Shown here one piece after another: positions 53,301 through 61,164 of a stretch of 64,000 bases of DNA. Made by a program: the position numbers and the translations under genes. The stretch is taken from the NCBI GenBank assembly GCA_022072225.1, contig JAJVIC010000009.1, positions 279,746 through 343,745 of the forward strand. The letters run 5' to 3'. The stretch comes from Bacteroidia bacterium. GTDB lineage: Bacteria; Bacteroidota; Bacteroidia; SXHM01. Position 1 is the first letter of the stretch. Each line of letters opens with the position of its first letter. Under the pieces are notes generated by a model. That model was not told the origin of the DNA. It ran no database searches and worked only from the letters and a program-made list of their open reading frames with translations.

Positions 53301-53489
53301 ATGAACAATTATCTTAAAATTTCTGAAAACATCTGGCTGGTAATATCCATTCTTACAGTATTGGTTGTTGGTTATTTTCTGGCTACCGAAGGCTTTGGTA
53401 ACGGAAATTATAAATTGCTATTTTTACCGTTGGTATCGGGTGCTATGTATATGTTTCGCAGAATACAGCGGACAAAATCGCAGAAATAA
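53301..53489 (+). CDS. Small two-helix membrane protein
   Basis: A 62-aa protein with two hydrophobic segments (about 10-28 and 36-52) and a basic C-terminus (FRRIQRTKSQK). It lies 3 bases after lptC and 18 before the CNNM gene, so it is probably a real small gene of the operon. No function can be assigned. Confidence 0.6.
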   Translation: MNNYLKISENIWLVISILTVLVVGYFLATEGFGNGNYKLLFLPLVSGAMYMFRRIQRTKSQK

Positions 53490-53507
53490 AACCCGCCCGA
53501 AAAATAA

Positions 53508-54767
53508 ATGACGGCTTACATTCTGCTTATCATACTGACCATTGTGCTTTCCGCCTTTTTTTCGGGAATGGAAATTGCATTTATTTCTTCGAATAAATTC
53601 AAAATTGAAATTGATAATAAGCAAGGCTACCTGCCCGGAAAAATACTTTCAGGATTTAATAAAGCGCCTTCAAAATTTATAAGCGCCATGCTGGTGGGCA
53701 GCAACATTGTGCTGGTGCTTTATGGTACCATTATGGCAAAACTTTTAGAGCCTCCAATGCGGGTTTATATTACCAACGAATTTTCGGTGTTGCTGATCCA
53801 AACCTTTATTTCAACCATGCTGATATTGGTTACCGGTGAGTTTTTGCCCAAAACACTTTTCAGAAATCATTCCAATACCATGCTGAATATTTTTGCGGTG
53901 CCCGCTTATATTTTTTACCGTGTGCTTTATCCTTTGGTGTTTATTACTGCCGCTATTTCTGAATGGCTGATCAGAGTTTCGTTACGCGTGCAACTGAAAC
54001 ACGAAGAGCAATCGTTTGGCAGACTTGATTTGCACAATTACCTGAACGAGGCAACTGCAACTACCGGAAAAGAAACAGAAGATATTGATACCGAAATAAA
54101 AATATTTCAGAACGCACTTTCTTTTTCCGATATAAAAGTGCGGGAGAGTATGATTCCCCGTACCGAGATAGTTGCCATTGATGTAGAAGAAACAGTAGAA
54201 ATATTGCGCGAAAAATTTATTGAAACAGGGCTTTCAAAAATTCTTGTGTACAGCGGAAATATTGATAACATTATTGGTTATGTTCACTCGTTTGAGTTAT
54301 TTAAAAAACCGGCAACTATCCGGTCGGCTATTTTTCCGGTGTCAAACGTTCCCGAAACTATGCCTGTAAAAGAATTGCTTAGGGTTTTTATGCAGCAACA
54401 CAGAAGCATAGCTGTTGTAGTTGACGAGTTTGGAGGCACCGCAGGCATGGTAACCATAGAAGATGTGGTGGAAGAAATATTTGGAGAAATTGAAGACGAG
54501 CATGATGTAGACGAATTGGTAGAAACAAAAATCAGCGATACCGAATTCTTGCTCTCAGCACGATTAGAGATTGATTACCTCAACAATGAGTACGGACTTC
54601 ATTTACCCATTGGCGAAGAATACGAAACTTTAAACGGACTTATTCTTTCCCATCACGAAAGTATTCCTGAGAAAGGAGAAGAAATAAAAATTGAAAATTA
54701 CCTGTTTACAGTTACCGAAGCAGGAGACTCGGCTATAGAGCAGGTAAATCTTAAAATTGTTCAGTAA
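53508..54767 (+). CDS. CNNM/CorC-type transporter-associated protein (hemolysin family)
   Basis: A 419-aa membrane protein. The N-terminal DUF21 domain has transmembrane helices near residues 3-22, 60-80, 92-112 and 130-150, with the LSAFFSGMEIAFISSN signature. Two CBS domains follow (ESMIPRTEIVAIDVEE, then HRSIAVVVDEFGGTAGMVTIEDVVEEIFGEIEDEHD), then a CorC-type C-terminal domain. It may transport Mg2+ or other ions. It overlaps the next gene by one base. It resembles gliding protein GldE, but I cannot confirm that. Confidence 0.87.
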   Translation: MTAYILLIILTIVLSAFFSGMEIAFISSNKFKIEIDNKQGYLPGKILSGFNKAPSKFISAMLVGSNIVLVLYGTIMAKLLEPPMRVYITNEFSVLLIQTFISTMLILVTGEFLPKTLFRNHSNTMLNIFAVPAYIFYRVLYPLVFITAAISEWLIRVSLRVQLKHEEQSFGRLDLHNYLNEATATTGKETEDIDTEIKIFQNALSFSDIKVRESMIPRTEIVAIDVEETVEILREKFIETGLSKILVYSGNIDNIIGYVHSFELFKKPATIRSAIFPVSNVPETMPVKELLRVFMQQHRSIAVVVDEFGGTAGMVTIEDVVEEIFGEIEDEHDVDELVETKISDTEFLLSARLEIDYLNNEYGLHLPIGEEYETLNGLILSHHESIPEKGEEIKIENYLFTVTEAGDSAIEQVNLKIVQ

Positions 54768-55441
54768 TGGAAAAGCAAAAAATTCTGATTGTAGATGATG
54801 AACCGGATATTCTGGAGTTCATGCAATACAATTTAGAAAAGGAAGGTTTTGAAGTTTTTATGGCCTCATCGGGCAAGCAAGCCATCAAAATTGCAAAAGA
54901 CGAACAGCCCGATTTGATTATTCTGGATGTAATGATGCCAGGAATGGATGGCATTGAAACCTGTCGCGAGCTGCGCAGCGATGCCCGTTTCCGCGACACC
55001 ATTATAGCTTTTCTTACTGCCCGCAACGAAGACTATTCGCAGATAGCCGGCTTTGAATCCGGTGCCGATGATTACATAGCCAAACCTATTAAACCCCGCG
55101 TTTTAGTGAGCCGGATAAAAGCTTTACTCAAAAGAAGCGGACACAATACGCCCGACCCCGTTACCGAAATTGGCGGACTTATTATTGACCGCAACACCTA
55201 CACCTTGACGAAGAACGGAAAAGAACTTTTCTTGCCTAAAAAAGAGTTTGAATTGCTTGCTTTTCTTGCCTCAAAACCCGGTAAGGTTTTTAACCGTGAC
55301 GAAATTTTAAACCGCGTTTGGGGTAACGAAGTGGTGGTGGGCGACCGCACCATTGATGTTCACATCCGCAGGCTGCGCGAAAAAGTGGGAGATAAAACTA
55401 TACGCACCATTAAAGGCGTAGGATATAAGTTTGAAGAGTAG
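54767..55441 (+). CDS. OmpR/PhoB-type response regulator
   Basis: A 224-aa regulator with an N-terminal receiver domain (ILIVDDEPDILEF acidic pair, phospho-acceptor Asp in LIILDVMMPGMDG, AKPIKPRVL Lys) and a C-terminal winged-helix domain (LFLPKKEFELLAFLASKPGKVFNRDEILNRVWG, RTIDVHIRRLREKVGD). It overlaps the CNNM gene by one base but no histidine kinase gene is adjacent. Its place at the end of an LPS-export operon hints at envelope regulation. Confidence 0.9.
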   Translation: MEKQKILIVDDEPDILEFMQYNLEKEGFEVFMASSGKQAIKIAKDEQPDLIILDVMMPGMDGIETCRELRSDARFRDTIIAFLTARNEDYSQIAGFESGADDYIAKPIKPRVLVSRIKALLKRSGHNTPDPVTEIGGLIIDRNTYTLTKNGKELFLPKKEFELLAFLASKPGKVFNRDEILNRVWGNEVVVGDRTIDVHIRRLREKVGDKTIRTIKGVGYKFEE

Positions 55442-55445
55442 GTTT

Positions 55446-58280
55446 TTAAAACGTATAACTTACTCTTCCCATTGTCAGTCTTCCCATGTAAGGCGCACCT
55501 ACAAATTCCTGAATATTGGAATTCAGAATATTGGTAACGGTTAAATTCAGTTTCATGGTTTTCAGAAAAGGCAGAGTGTAAGTCAGCATTCCGTCAATCT
55601 GGTTGATGGCTCTGATGTTACCTACATACACACCCGAATTGCCGGGAAAAGCATCCTGCCAGCGCCAGCGCAAACCTATATCCAGTCCTATTTTTTTGAT
55701 GTCGCTTTGCAATGAAACATTAACCTTGTGGCGTGGTGCATTGAGCGGAATTATGACACCTTCTGTTTCAAATTCATCTTTGTTTACAAATGAGTAAGTA
55801 GCGCCTAAACGTATGTCTTCGGTAAAATAAAATTTGGCACCCACATCAAACCCGTACACAGTAATGTTACCGAAATTACCATAGGTAAGCAGCAAACTTG
55901 GGTCGTTTGCAACAGTTGGCGACACAGTTCCAATGGGAACTCCGGAAGTTATGGTGGCCAGTTCATCGGCAGCAGTTCCGTTGCCGTTTCCGCCATTAGT
56001 CGGGTTGTCAAAAACATAGTTCAAAATCTGTTCAAAATTAGGAGCCGTTGAACTGTCAATGCGTTGTTGAAAAAGCGGAAGCAGGTCAGTGTAATTCATA
56101 AATACGCTGGGTGTTTGCAGTTTCAGTGCGCTTACAAAATCAGAAATGTCGCTGCGGTAAGCATCAATGGTAAGCATAAGGCGTTTGGCTATAATGCCGC
56201 TGTAGCCTATTTCATAAGTAACATTGGTTTGGTTTTTTATTTTCGGAATGTCTTTTACATCCTGAGGATTTATTGCGTTTTCGGGTAAAAATGCCTCTTG
56301 GTCGAGGTCAAGCATTATTAAATTGTTGCCTATGGTTGCATTGCCGTTGGGATTAAAGAGTTCGGAAGCAATAGTGTTGGCAAGTGTAGAAGGAACACCT
56401 TGTGCAATCATATTGGCTGCTACAATTTGTCCAACGGGTTGCAGCGCGGCATTATTGAATGCCGCGTTGTTCAGGCTCCAGTAGTCGGCCAGTGTGCCAT
56501 TTGGATTTACGAGCGTAGAGAACGGTGAGCGGAATTGCAGTGTTCCGAATTCATCGTGGCTCCAGATAAATCCATCGCGGTTGCCCAGCCCGCGTCCGTC
56601 CACACCGTAGGGTATTCCGGCAACAGCTGTAAAGCCAAATGCATCTTGCGATTCAAGTACATCTAATGAGGTATTCAGGGCAGATGGTGATGAAAATGCA
56701 CGGTTGAACGAGAAGCGGATATTGTTTCGCGCATCGGGTTTATAAACCAAAGCTGCACGGGGCGATACGAAGGGTTTTTCTACAAAGCTGTGTTTGTCAA
56801 CACGGCCCGAGGCAACAAATTTCAGTTTGCTTACTATTTCCCACTCGCCCTGCAGGTAGCCGCCAAACTCGCTGAAATTATCATCGTCTTCGTATTTGCC
56901 ATTAATACTTCCTTCGGTGTCGGGGCGTGTAAGCAGCATATCGGCACCATAGATAAAGCGCAGCTTTTCGCCAAACTGGTAGCTGTGTTGAATTTGTCCT
57001 ACATAAAATTTACTCTTGTCAACAATGTAGTTTGCCGAACGCAATAAGTAGGTTCCTCCGGCATCGCTGCTGTTCATGTAGCCCTGAATAAAAAGATTTT
57101 TGTGGCGGAAACGTGCCTGTGCATACCAGTAGGTCCACTCTTTTACCTGCGAGGCACCCAGCCCTGTCATCTCTATTCCTGTTGCAGAACTAAAGCCTCC
57201 TGAAAGAATAAGTTCTGTTTTTGGATTGAAGCGTAAATCAAGCCGTGCATCAGAGCTGTAGTTACGCAAAAAATTATTGCGGCCGTTCGGAACAAGGTCG
57301 CCTTTTACACCTGCGGCAATGGAGTCAGCGGGAACGGGTGTTCCATCGGCATAGTAGGGTATTCTGCCGGTGCCGGTAGTTTTGCCGAAAATGGCACTGT
57401 CGGGTTCGTTGGGGTCTTTGTATTTCCAATCGTGGCCTTGTACAAAGTTTCCCGATATTTTTAATCCTATTTGGAGCGGTGAGTTTTCTTTCGCTTTTTT
57501 AAGTTTTATGGCTGAGCGAAAGTGTCCGCCAAAAATATCGCGTTCACCAACAGTAAGGTTTACGTTGGTTTCAGCGTCTTTTTCAATGTCTAAGGGCGAG
57601 CGGGTAATGTAATGCACCACTCCGTTGGCACTGTTGGGGCCATACATGGCCGAAGCGGGTCCTTTCAGTACTTCTACGCGTTCTATATCATGGTTATTTA
57701 CCGGAACCAGTACGCCTACATTTACACGAAGCGATGGAATAGAGGCTATGCGGTAGTCCATAAGGGTCATCAGTGATGACGAAAAAATATCATTGAACCC
57801 GCGGGTAACAATATTACTGGTGGCTATTCCTGTGCGAATTACATCTACGCCCGATGTGCCCACTACATATTCGTTGGGTGTGGTATAGACACGGCTGTTG
57901 ATGTCGCGTGCCGATATTACTGATACGGCTGCCGGTGCCGACATTACTTTTTCTTCTTTACGCGATGCGCTGATAACAACAGGGTTCAGGTCAACGGTAG
58001 AGGGCTTTAGTTGCAGGTTAAGGCTGTTGCCGCTGCCTGCTTTAAGCTCGGTTTCTTTGTAGCCGATAAACTGAAATACAAGTGTGGCATCGTTAGCTGT
58101 AATGTTGAGCGAATATTTTCCGTCAATGTCTGATACGGTTCCGTTGGTGGTGCCTTTTTCGGTTATAACCACTCCGGGCATTGATTGGCCTTTCTCATCG
58201 GTTACTACTCCGGTAATGGTGCGTTGCGCAAAGGCAGTGAAACAAAACAACAGAAGAAAAATCGTGAAAAGGTTTTTCAT
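55446..58280 (-). CDS. TonB-dependent receptor with carboxypeptidase-regulatory-like domain
   Basis: A 944-aa outer-membrane receptor. The signal peptide ends near AFAQ; an N-terminal carboxypeptidase-regulatory-like domain (RTITGVVTDEKGQSMPGVVITEKGTTNGTVSDIDGKYSL) precedes a plug (VVISASRKEEKVMSAPAAVSVISARDINS, then VEVLKGPASAMYGPNSANGVVHYITRSPL) and a 22-strand-type barrel. The C-terminus has the typical LTVTNILNSNIQEFVGAPYMGRLTMGRVSYTF. It is not followed by a SusD gene, so it is not a classic Sus pair. The ligand is unknown. Confidence 0.87.
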   Translation of the reverse strand: MKNLFTIFLLLFCFTAFAQRTITGVVTDEKGQSMPGVVITEKGTTNGTVSDIDGKYSLNITANDATLVFQFIGYKETELKAGSGNSLNLQLKPSTVDLNPVVISASRKEEKVMSAPAAVSVISARDINSRVYTTPNEYVVGTSGVDVIRTGIATSNIVTRGFNDIFSSSLMTLMDYRIASIPSLRVNVGVLVPVNNHDIERVEVLKGPASAMYGPNSANGVVHYITRSPLDIEKDAETNVNLTVGERDIFGGHFRSAIKLKKAKENSPLQIGLKISGNFVQGHDWKYKDPNEPDSAIFGKTTGTGRIPYYADGTPVPADSIAAGVKGDLVPNGRNNFLRNYSSDARLDLRFNPKTELILSGGFSSATGIEMTGLGASQVKEWTYWYAQARFRHKNLFIQGYMNSSDAGGTYLLRSANYIVDKSKFYVGQIQHSYQFGEKLRFIYGADMLLTRPDTEGSINGKYEDDDNFSEFGGYLQGEWEIVSKLKFVASGRVDKHSFVEKPFVSPRAALVYKPDARNNIRFSFNRAFSSPSALNTSLDVLESQDAFGFTAVAGIPYGVDGRGLGNRDGFIWSHDEFGTLQFRSPFSTLVNPNGTLADYWSLNNAAFNNAALQPVGQIVAANMIAQGVPSTLANTIASELFNPNGNATIGNNLIMLDLDQEAFLPENAINPQDVKDIPKIKNQTNVTYEIGYSGIIAKRLMLTIDAYRSDISDFVSALKLQTPSVFMNYTDLLPLFQQRIDSSTAPNFEQILNYVFDNPTNGGNGNGTAADELATITSGVPIGTVSPTVANDPSLLLTYGNFGNITVYGFDVGAKFYFTEDIRLGATYSFVNKDEFETEGVIIPLNAPRHKVNVSLQSDIKKIGLDIGLRWRWQDAFPGNSGVYVGNIRAINQIDGMLTYTLPFLKTMKLNLTVTNILNSNIQEFVGAPYMGRLTMGRVSYTF

Positions 58281-58343
58281 AGCACTGGGTTTTAGGTTGG
58301 TCTGACAATGTTATGAAAAAATATTTGCTGTGCAAATTCATAT

Positions 58344-58380
58344 TAAAAGAAAAAGGCGCTCCGTTGATTCGGAACGCCTT
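58344..58380 (-). terminator. Terminator of the small secreted protein gene (minus strand)
   Basis: AAGGCG/CGCCTT (58353-58358, 58375-58380) with inner TCCG/CGGA pairing forms a stem. On the minus strand it is followed by TTTTTCTTTT. It terminates the gene at 58411. Confidence 0.7.
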
Positions 58381-58410
58381 CTCCGGCAATAAACACCATG
58401 GACCGGTTAT

Positions 58411-58743
58411 TTATTTCACGCCTGCATTTTGTTTAAGCCTTGCCAATTCTTCTTCGGCTGCTTTTAAATCAAACTTTGGGTTGTTGCGGTTGGCTTCAAT
58501 TTTACGTTCGTATTCTTTTATTGAATTTAACTCTGCCTGTTTTTTTTCTTCGGCAGTAACTGCTGTTTTGGTTGCGGTGTTGGTTGATGTTGTAACCTGT
58601 TTATTGCTTTGTGCTGATTTCAAATCGGTAGCTGTAGCTGTGCCTTTTGAGTTTGAAATGGTTGTTGCGCTTTGAGCATTAACTGTTGTTGTAAATAAAA
58701 CTGCTGCTGCTGATACGCCTAAGATGGTGATGATTTTTTTCAT
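58411..58743 (-). CDS. Small secreted Ser/Thr-rich protein with coiled-coil tail
   Basis: A 110-aa protein. The signal peptide ends near VNAQ (residue 24). A low-complexity Ala/Thr/Ser segment (about 25-63) precedes a charged helical tail (EEKKQAELNSIKEYERKIEANR, then KAAEEELARLKQNAG) likely to form a coiled coil. It has its own promoter (TTG 58828-58826, TATCTTCG 58808-58801 on the minus strand, 17 bases apart) and terminator. Function unknown. Confidence 0.7.
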   Translation of the reverse strand: MKKIITILGVSAAAVLFTTTVNAQSATTISNSKGTATATDLKSAQSNKQVTTSTNTATKTAVTAEEKKQAELNSIKEYERKIEANRNNPKFDLKAAEEELARLKQNAGVK

Positions 58744-58800
58744 GATAAATTAATTTAAGGTTTATGGTTTTTTTTGAAGTTGCGGGCTCTAATTTGCTGA

Positions 58801-58828
58801 CGAAGATAGAAAATAAAATTGCAGACAA
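58801..58828 (-). promoter_or_regulatory. Promoter of the small secreted protein gene (minus strand)
   Basis: TTG (58828-58826) and TATCTTCG (58808-58801; one mismatch to TAnnTTTG) are 17 bases apart on the minus strand, giving a leader of about 55 bases. Confidence 0.4.
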
Positions 58829-58906
58829 GCAAAAAATTATCAGCCTTTTCTAATTTTATGCAGAGGCTGTTCTCATATCATACAACAGAACTATTGCAGT
58901 AAAATA

Positions 58907-61066
58907 TTACCTCACCAACGTAACCGCCCCCACCACCGTCTTCTCCTTATTAAACACCGACCTGTACCGGATGTAATACACATACACATCATTTTGCGCA
59001 ATGGTGTTGGCATCCAACGTGCGGCCATCCCAGCCCTCATCGGGCGATGGTGTGCGGAATACACATTGTCCCCAGCGGTTATAAATGGTCATGTCAAATT
59101 CTTTTATGCCCATGTTATTGCTTACAAACACATCGTTTAGTCCATCGCCATCGGGCGTAAAGGCATTGGGCACAAAAAAACGGAATTCGGGATTTACGCG
59201 TACCGTAATGTAAGCCGTATCGGTGCAGCCCAGCTCGTTCAGCACCACCTGGTAGGCCGTGTAGTTGCCCGTGTCCAGGTACGTATATTCGTAGTTGCAG
59301 TGCGGAATGGAATCGCTGCCATCACCGGGAAAAAGCCAGCAATCAATGCCGCCCTGCGAGTTATCAAAGAAGGTAATTTCGGGCTCAAAAATGGAAACCT
59401 CGGGTGTATCAACACTCATGGCGGCAAGCGGCTGCGGGTTTACCGTAATCAGGCCCGGAACCACAAACGTGTTAGTGTCAATGCAGCCGTTGGTAGTAAC
59501 TACGCTCAGGCTAACATCATACACGCCTGGTTGCTCATAAATATGCAGCGGGTTGGCATCGGTAGAGGTAGCCCCATCGCCAAAGTTCCAGAAATACTGC
59601 ATGGTAGTGCCCGCCACCGAGCTGTCGGTAAAAGCAACCGTGTAGGGCGCGCAGCCAATCAGGGGCATGGGGTCAAAGGCCGCCACCGGCTGCGGATAGG
59701 TGGTAAATGAAGTAGTGGCAGAGCTGGTGCAATTGTTCTCCGAAATGGTGAGTGAAATTTGCTGCAAACCCAAAACATTGAACGAAATATTCTGAGGATT
59801 TTGAGCGGTGGAAGTTGGAGGCGATGCATTGCCTCCGAAATCCCATGCAAAAATGGCATTGCCCCCAAACTGCCCTGCCGCCTGAAAATCAAAACTGTTA
59901 TTCAGAAAACACTGGTCGGCAACGGGCGCAATAGCAGCCTGCAGGTTCGGATAAATCTCATAAACCGAAGTAGTGGTATCGGCACAGGTATAGCCCGGAT
60001 TTACAACCAATGTAACGGTGTAAACACCCGTGTCGGGATAAACAAAGGTGGGGTTTTGCAAACCGGAAGTATCATTCTCGGTTGATGTAACGCCAAAATC
60101 CCAGTGATAATAAGTGCCGTTGGTGCTGGCATCCGAAAACTGAACGGTTAACCCGTCACAAAAATTTGTTTGCGAAGGTATGGCCGCAAAAACATTGGAG
60201 GTGCAGTTCATTACATTGAATTGAAAATCGCGTTTGTTGGTACTCAGCAAAACTCCGTTGCGGTATTCGCTTACGCATACTGCCACTACAAACTGGCCTA
60301 TGGTGTTGGGCGTTCCGGTAAGTAAACCCGTGTTGGCATCTATAGCCAGCGCAGGCGATGAAGCTAAGGGATACGTTCCAGAATAGGGATTATTCCAGCC
60401 CACAAACTGGTAGGGTGGTGCGGCAGCCGGCACCGGCATAGGGTCTAATGCGCTTGCCCCGGTATAGGGTTCGCAGAGTTCATACACCAATACATCCCCA
60501 TCGGGGTCGGTGGCGCTGTGGTCAAAGTTCAGCGGATCGCCCGCACACAATACGATCGGAGGGAAATTATTAAAGGACGGGCTGCTGTTACACGTTACCA
60601 CCGTTTGGTCGGGAATGTAGCAGTAATAGGTAGAGCCTGCGTTGCCCGGGTCGCTTAAATTCAGGATAGTTCCGTTGCGGCAGCAGCGCTGATACGCCAA
60701 ATGATATCCGCCCGGAATAGGCGGCAGGTTGGCTTCGGCAACATATACCGCTTCTTCCACACATATATTAGGCGGATACTGCAAACACGGATTATTAATA
60801 ATAGGCGGCACAGGCGTAGAGCCCGGCAGCGAAACCTGAAGGTCCATCAACCATGCACCCGAAGAATTGTAAACCGAAATGGTGGCAGGGTCGTCAAAAG
60901 GCGCTTCACCATTCAGGCAGTCGCGATAAACCTTCAGTGTGATAAGGTAATTGTTGTTGCCAATGCACTCATAAAATAGTTCACCGCCAACAATGTGCGT
61001 AGCAAATGTTTCACGGAAAATTGCCGAAACAAAAAACAGAAGTAATAATGCTTTCCTGCAGCACAT
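58907..61066 (-). CDS. PKD-domain adhesin with T9SS type B C-terminal domain
   Basis: A 719-aa secreted protein. The signal peptide ends near TFA; the mature N-terminus THIVGGELFYECIG then KVYRDCLNG matches the start of the 1106-aa adhesin at 33446. PKD domains follow (for example NGTYYHWDFGV, FAWDFGGNAS, MQYFWNFGDGATSTDANPLHIY). The C-terminus (FFVPNAFTPDGDGLNDVF to VGAVTLVR) is the gliding-associated type B sorting domain. It is an adhesin candidate. Its base composition looks more GC-rich than its neighbours. Confidence 0.85.
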   Translation of the reverse strand: MCCRKALLLLFFVSAIFRETFATHIVGGELFYECIGNNNYLITLKVYRDCLNGEAPFDDPATISVYNSSGAWLMDLQVSLPGSTPVPPIINNPCLQYPPNICVEEAVYVAEANLPPIPGGYHLAYQRCCRNGTILNLSDPGNAGSTYYCYIPDQTVVTCNSSPSFNNFPPIVLCAGDPLNFDHSATDPDGDVLVYELCEPYTGASALDPMPVPAAAPPYQFVGWNNPYSGTYPLASSPALAIDANTGLLTGTPNTIGQFVVAVCVSEYRNGVLLSTNKRDFQFNVMNCTSNVFAAIPSQTNFCDGLTVQFSDASTNGTYYHWDFGVTSTENDTSGLQNPTFVYPDTGVYTVTLVVNPGYTCADTTTSVYEIYPNLQAAIAPVADQCFLNNSFDFQAAGQFGGNAIFAWDFGGNASPPTSTAQNPQNISFNVLGLQQISLTISENNCTSSATTSFTTYPQPVAAFDPMPLIGCAPYTVAFTDSSVAGTTMQYFWNFGDGATSTDANPLHIYEQPGVYDVSLSVVTTNGCIDTNTFVVPGLITVNPQPLAAMSVDTPEVSIFEPEITFFDNSQGGIDCWLFPGDGSDSIPHCNYEYTYLDTGNYTAYQVVLNELGCTDTAYITVRVNPEFRFFVPNAFTPDGDGLNDVFVSNNMGIKEFDMTIYNRWGQCVFRTPSPDEGWDGRTLDANTIAQNDVYVYYIRYRSVFNKEKTVVGAVTLVR

Positions 61067-61120
61067 GGTTCAAAAATTTTGTCAGGTAAAGCTCTTTCCG
61101 ATGCGATTAGCGTTTTATTT

Positions 61121-61159
61121 TTCTGTGCAACTCGGTGTTCTCAGTGTCCTTAGTGGTAA
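61121..61159. repeat. Tandem GTG-phased repeat after the choice-of-anchor gene
   Basis: Degenerate units CTGTGCAA, CTCGGTGTT, CTCAGTGTC and CTTAGTGGTAA lie in tandem. It resembles the AATCTGTG repeat at 22954 and, from memory, a dispersed family. It starts 5 bases past the stop of the minus-strand gene at 61165. Confidence 0.55.
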
Positions 61160-61164
61160 AAAAA

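Noticed and set aside
55446-58280. SusC/SusD polysaccharide utilisation pair
   Set aside because: No SusD-like lipoprotein or glycoside hydrolase gene lies next to the receptor.
59300-59710. 136-codon plus-strand frame inside the PKD adhesin
   Set aside because: Antisense to a clear T9SS type B gene; the open frame is explained by that gene's higher GC content.
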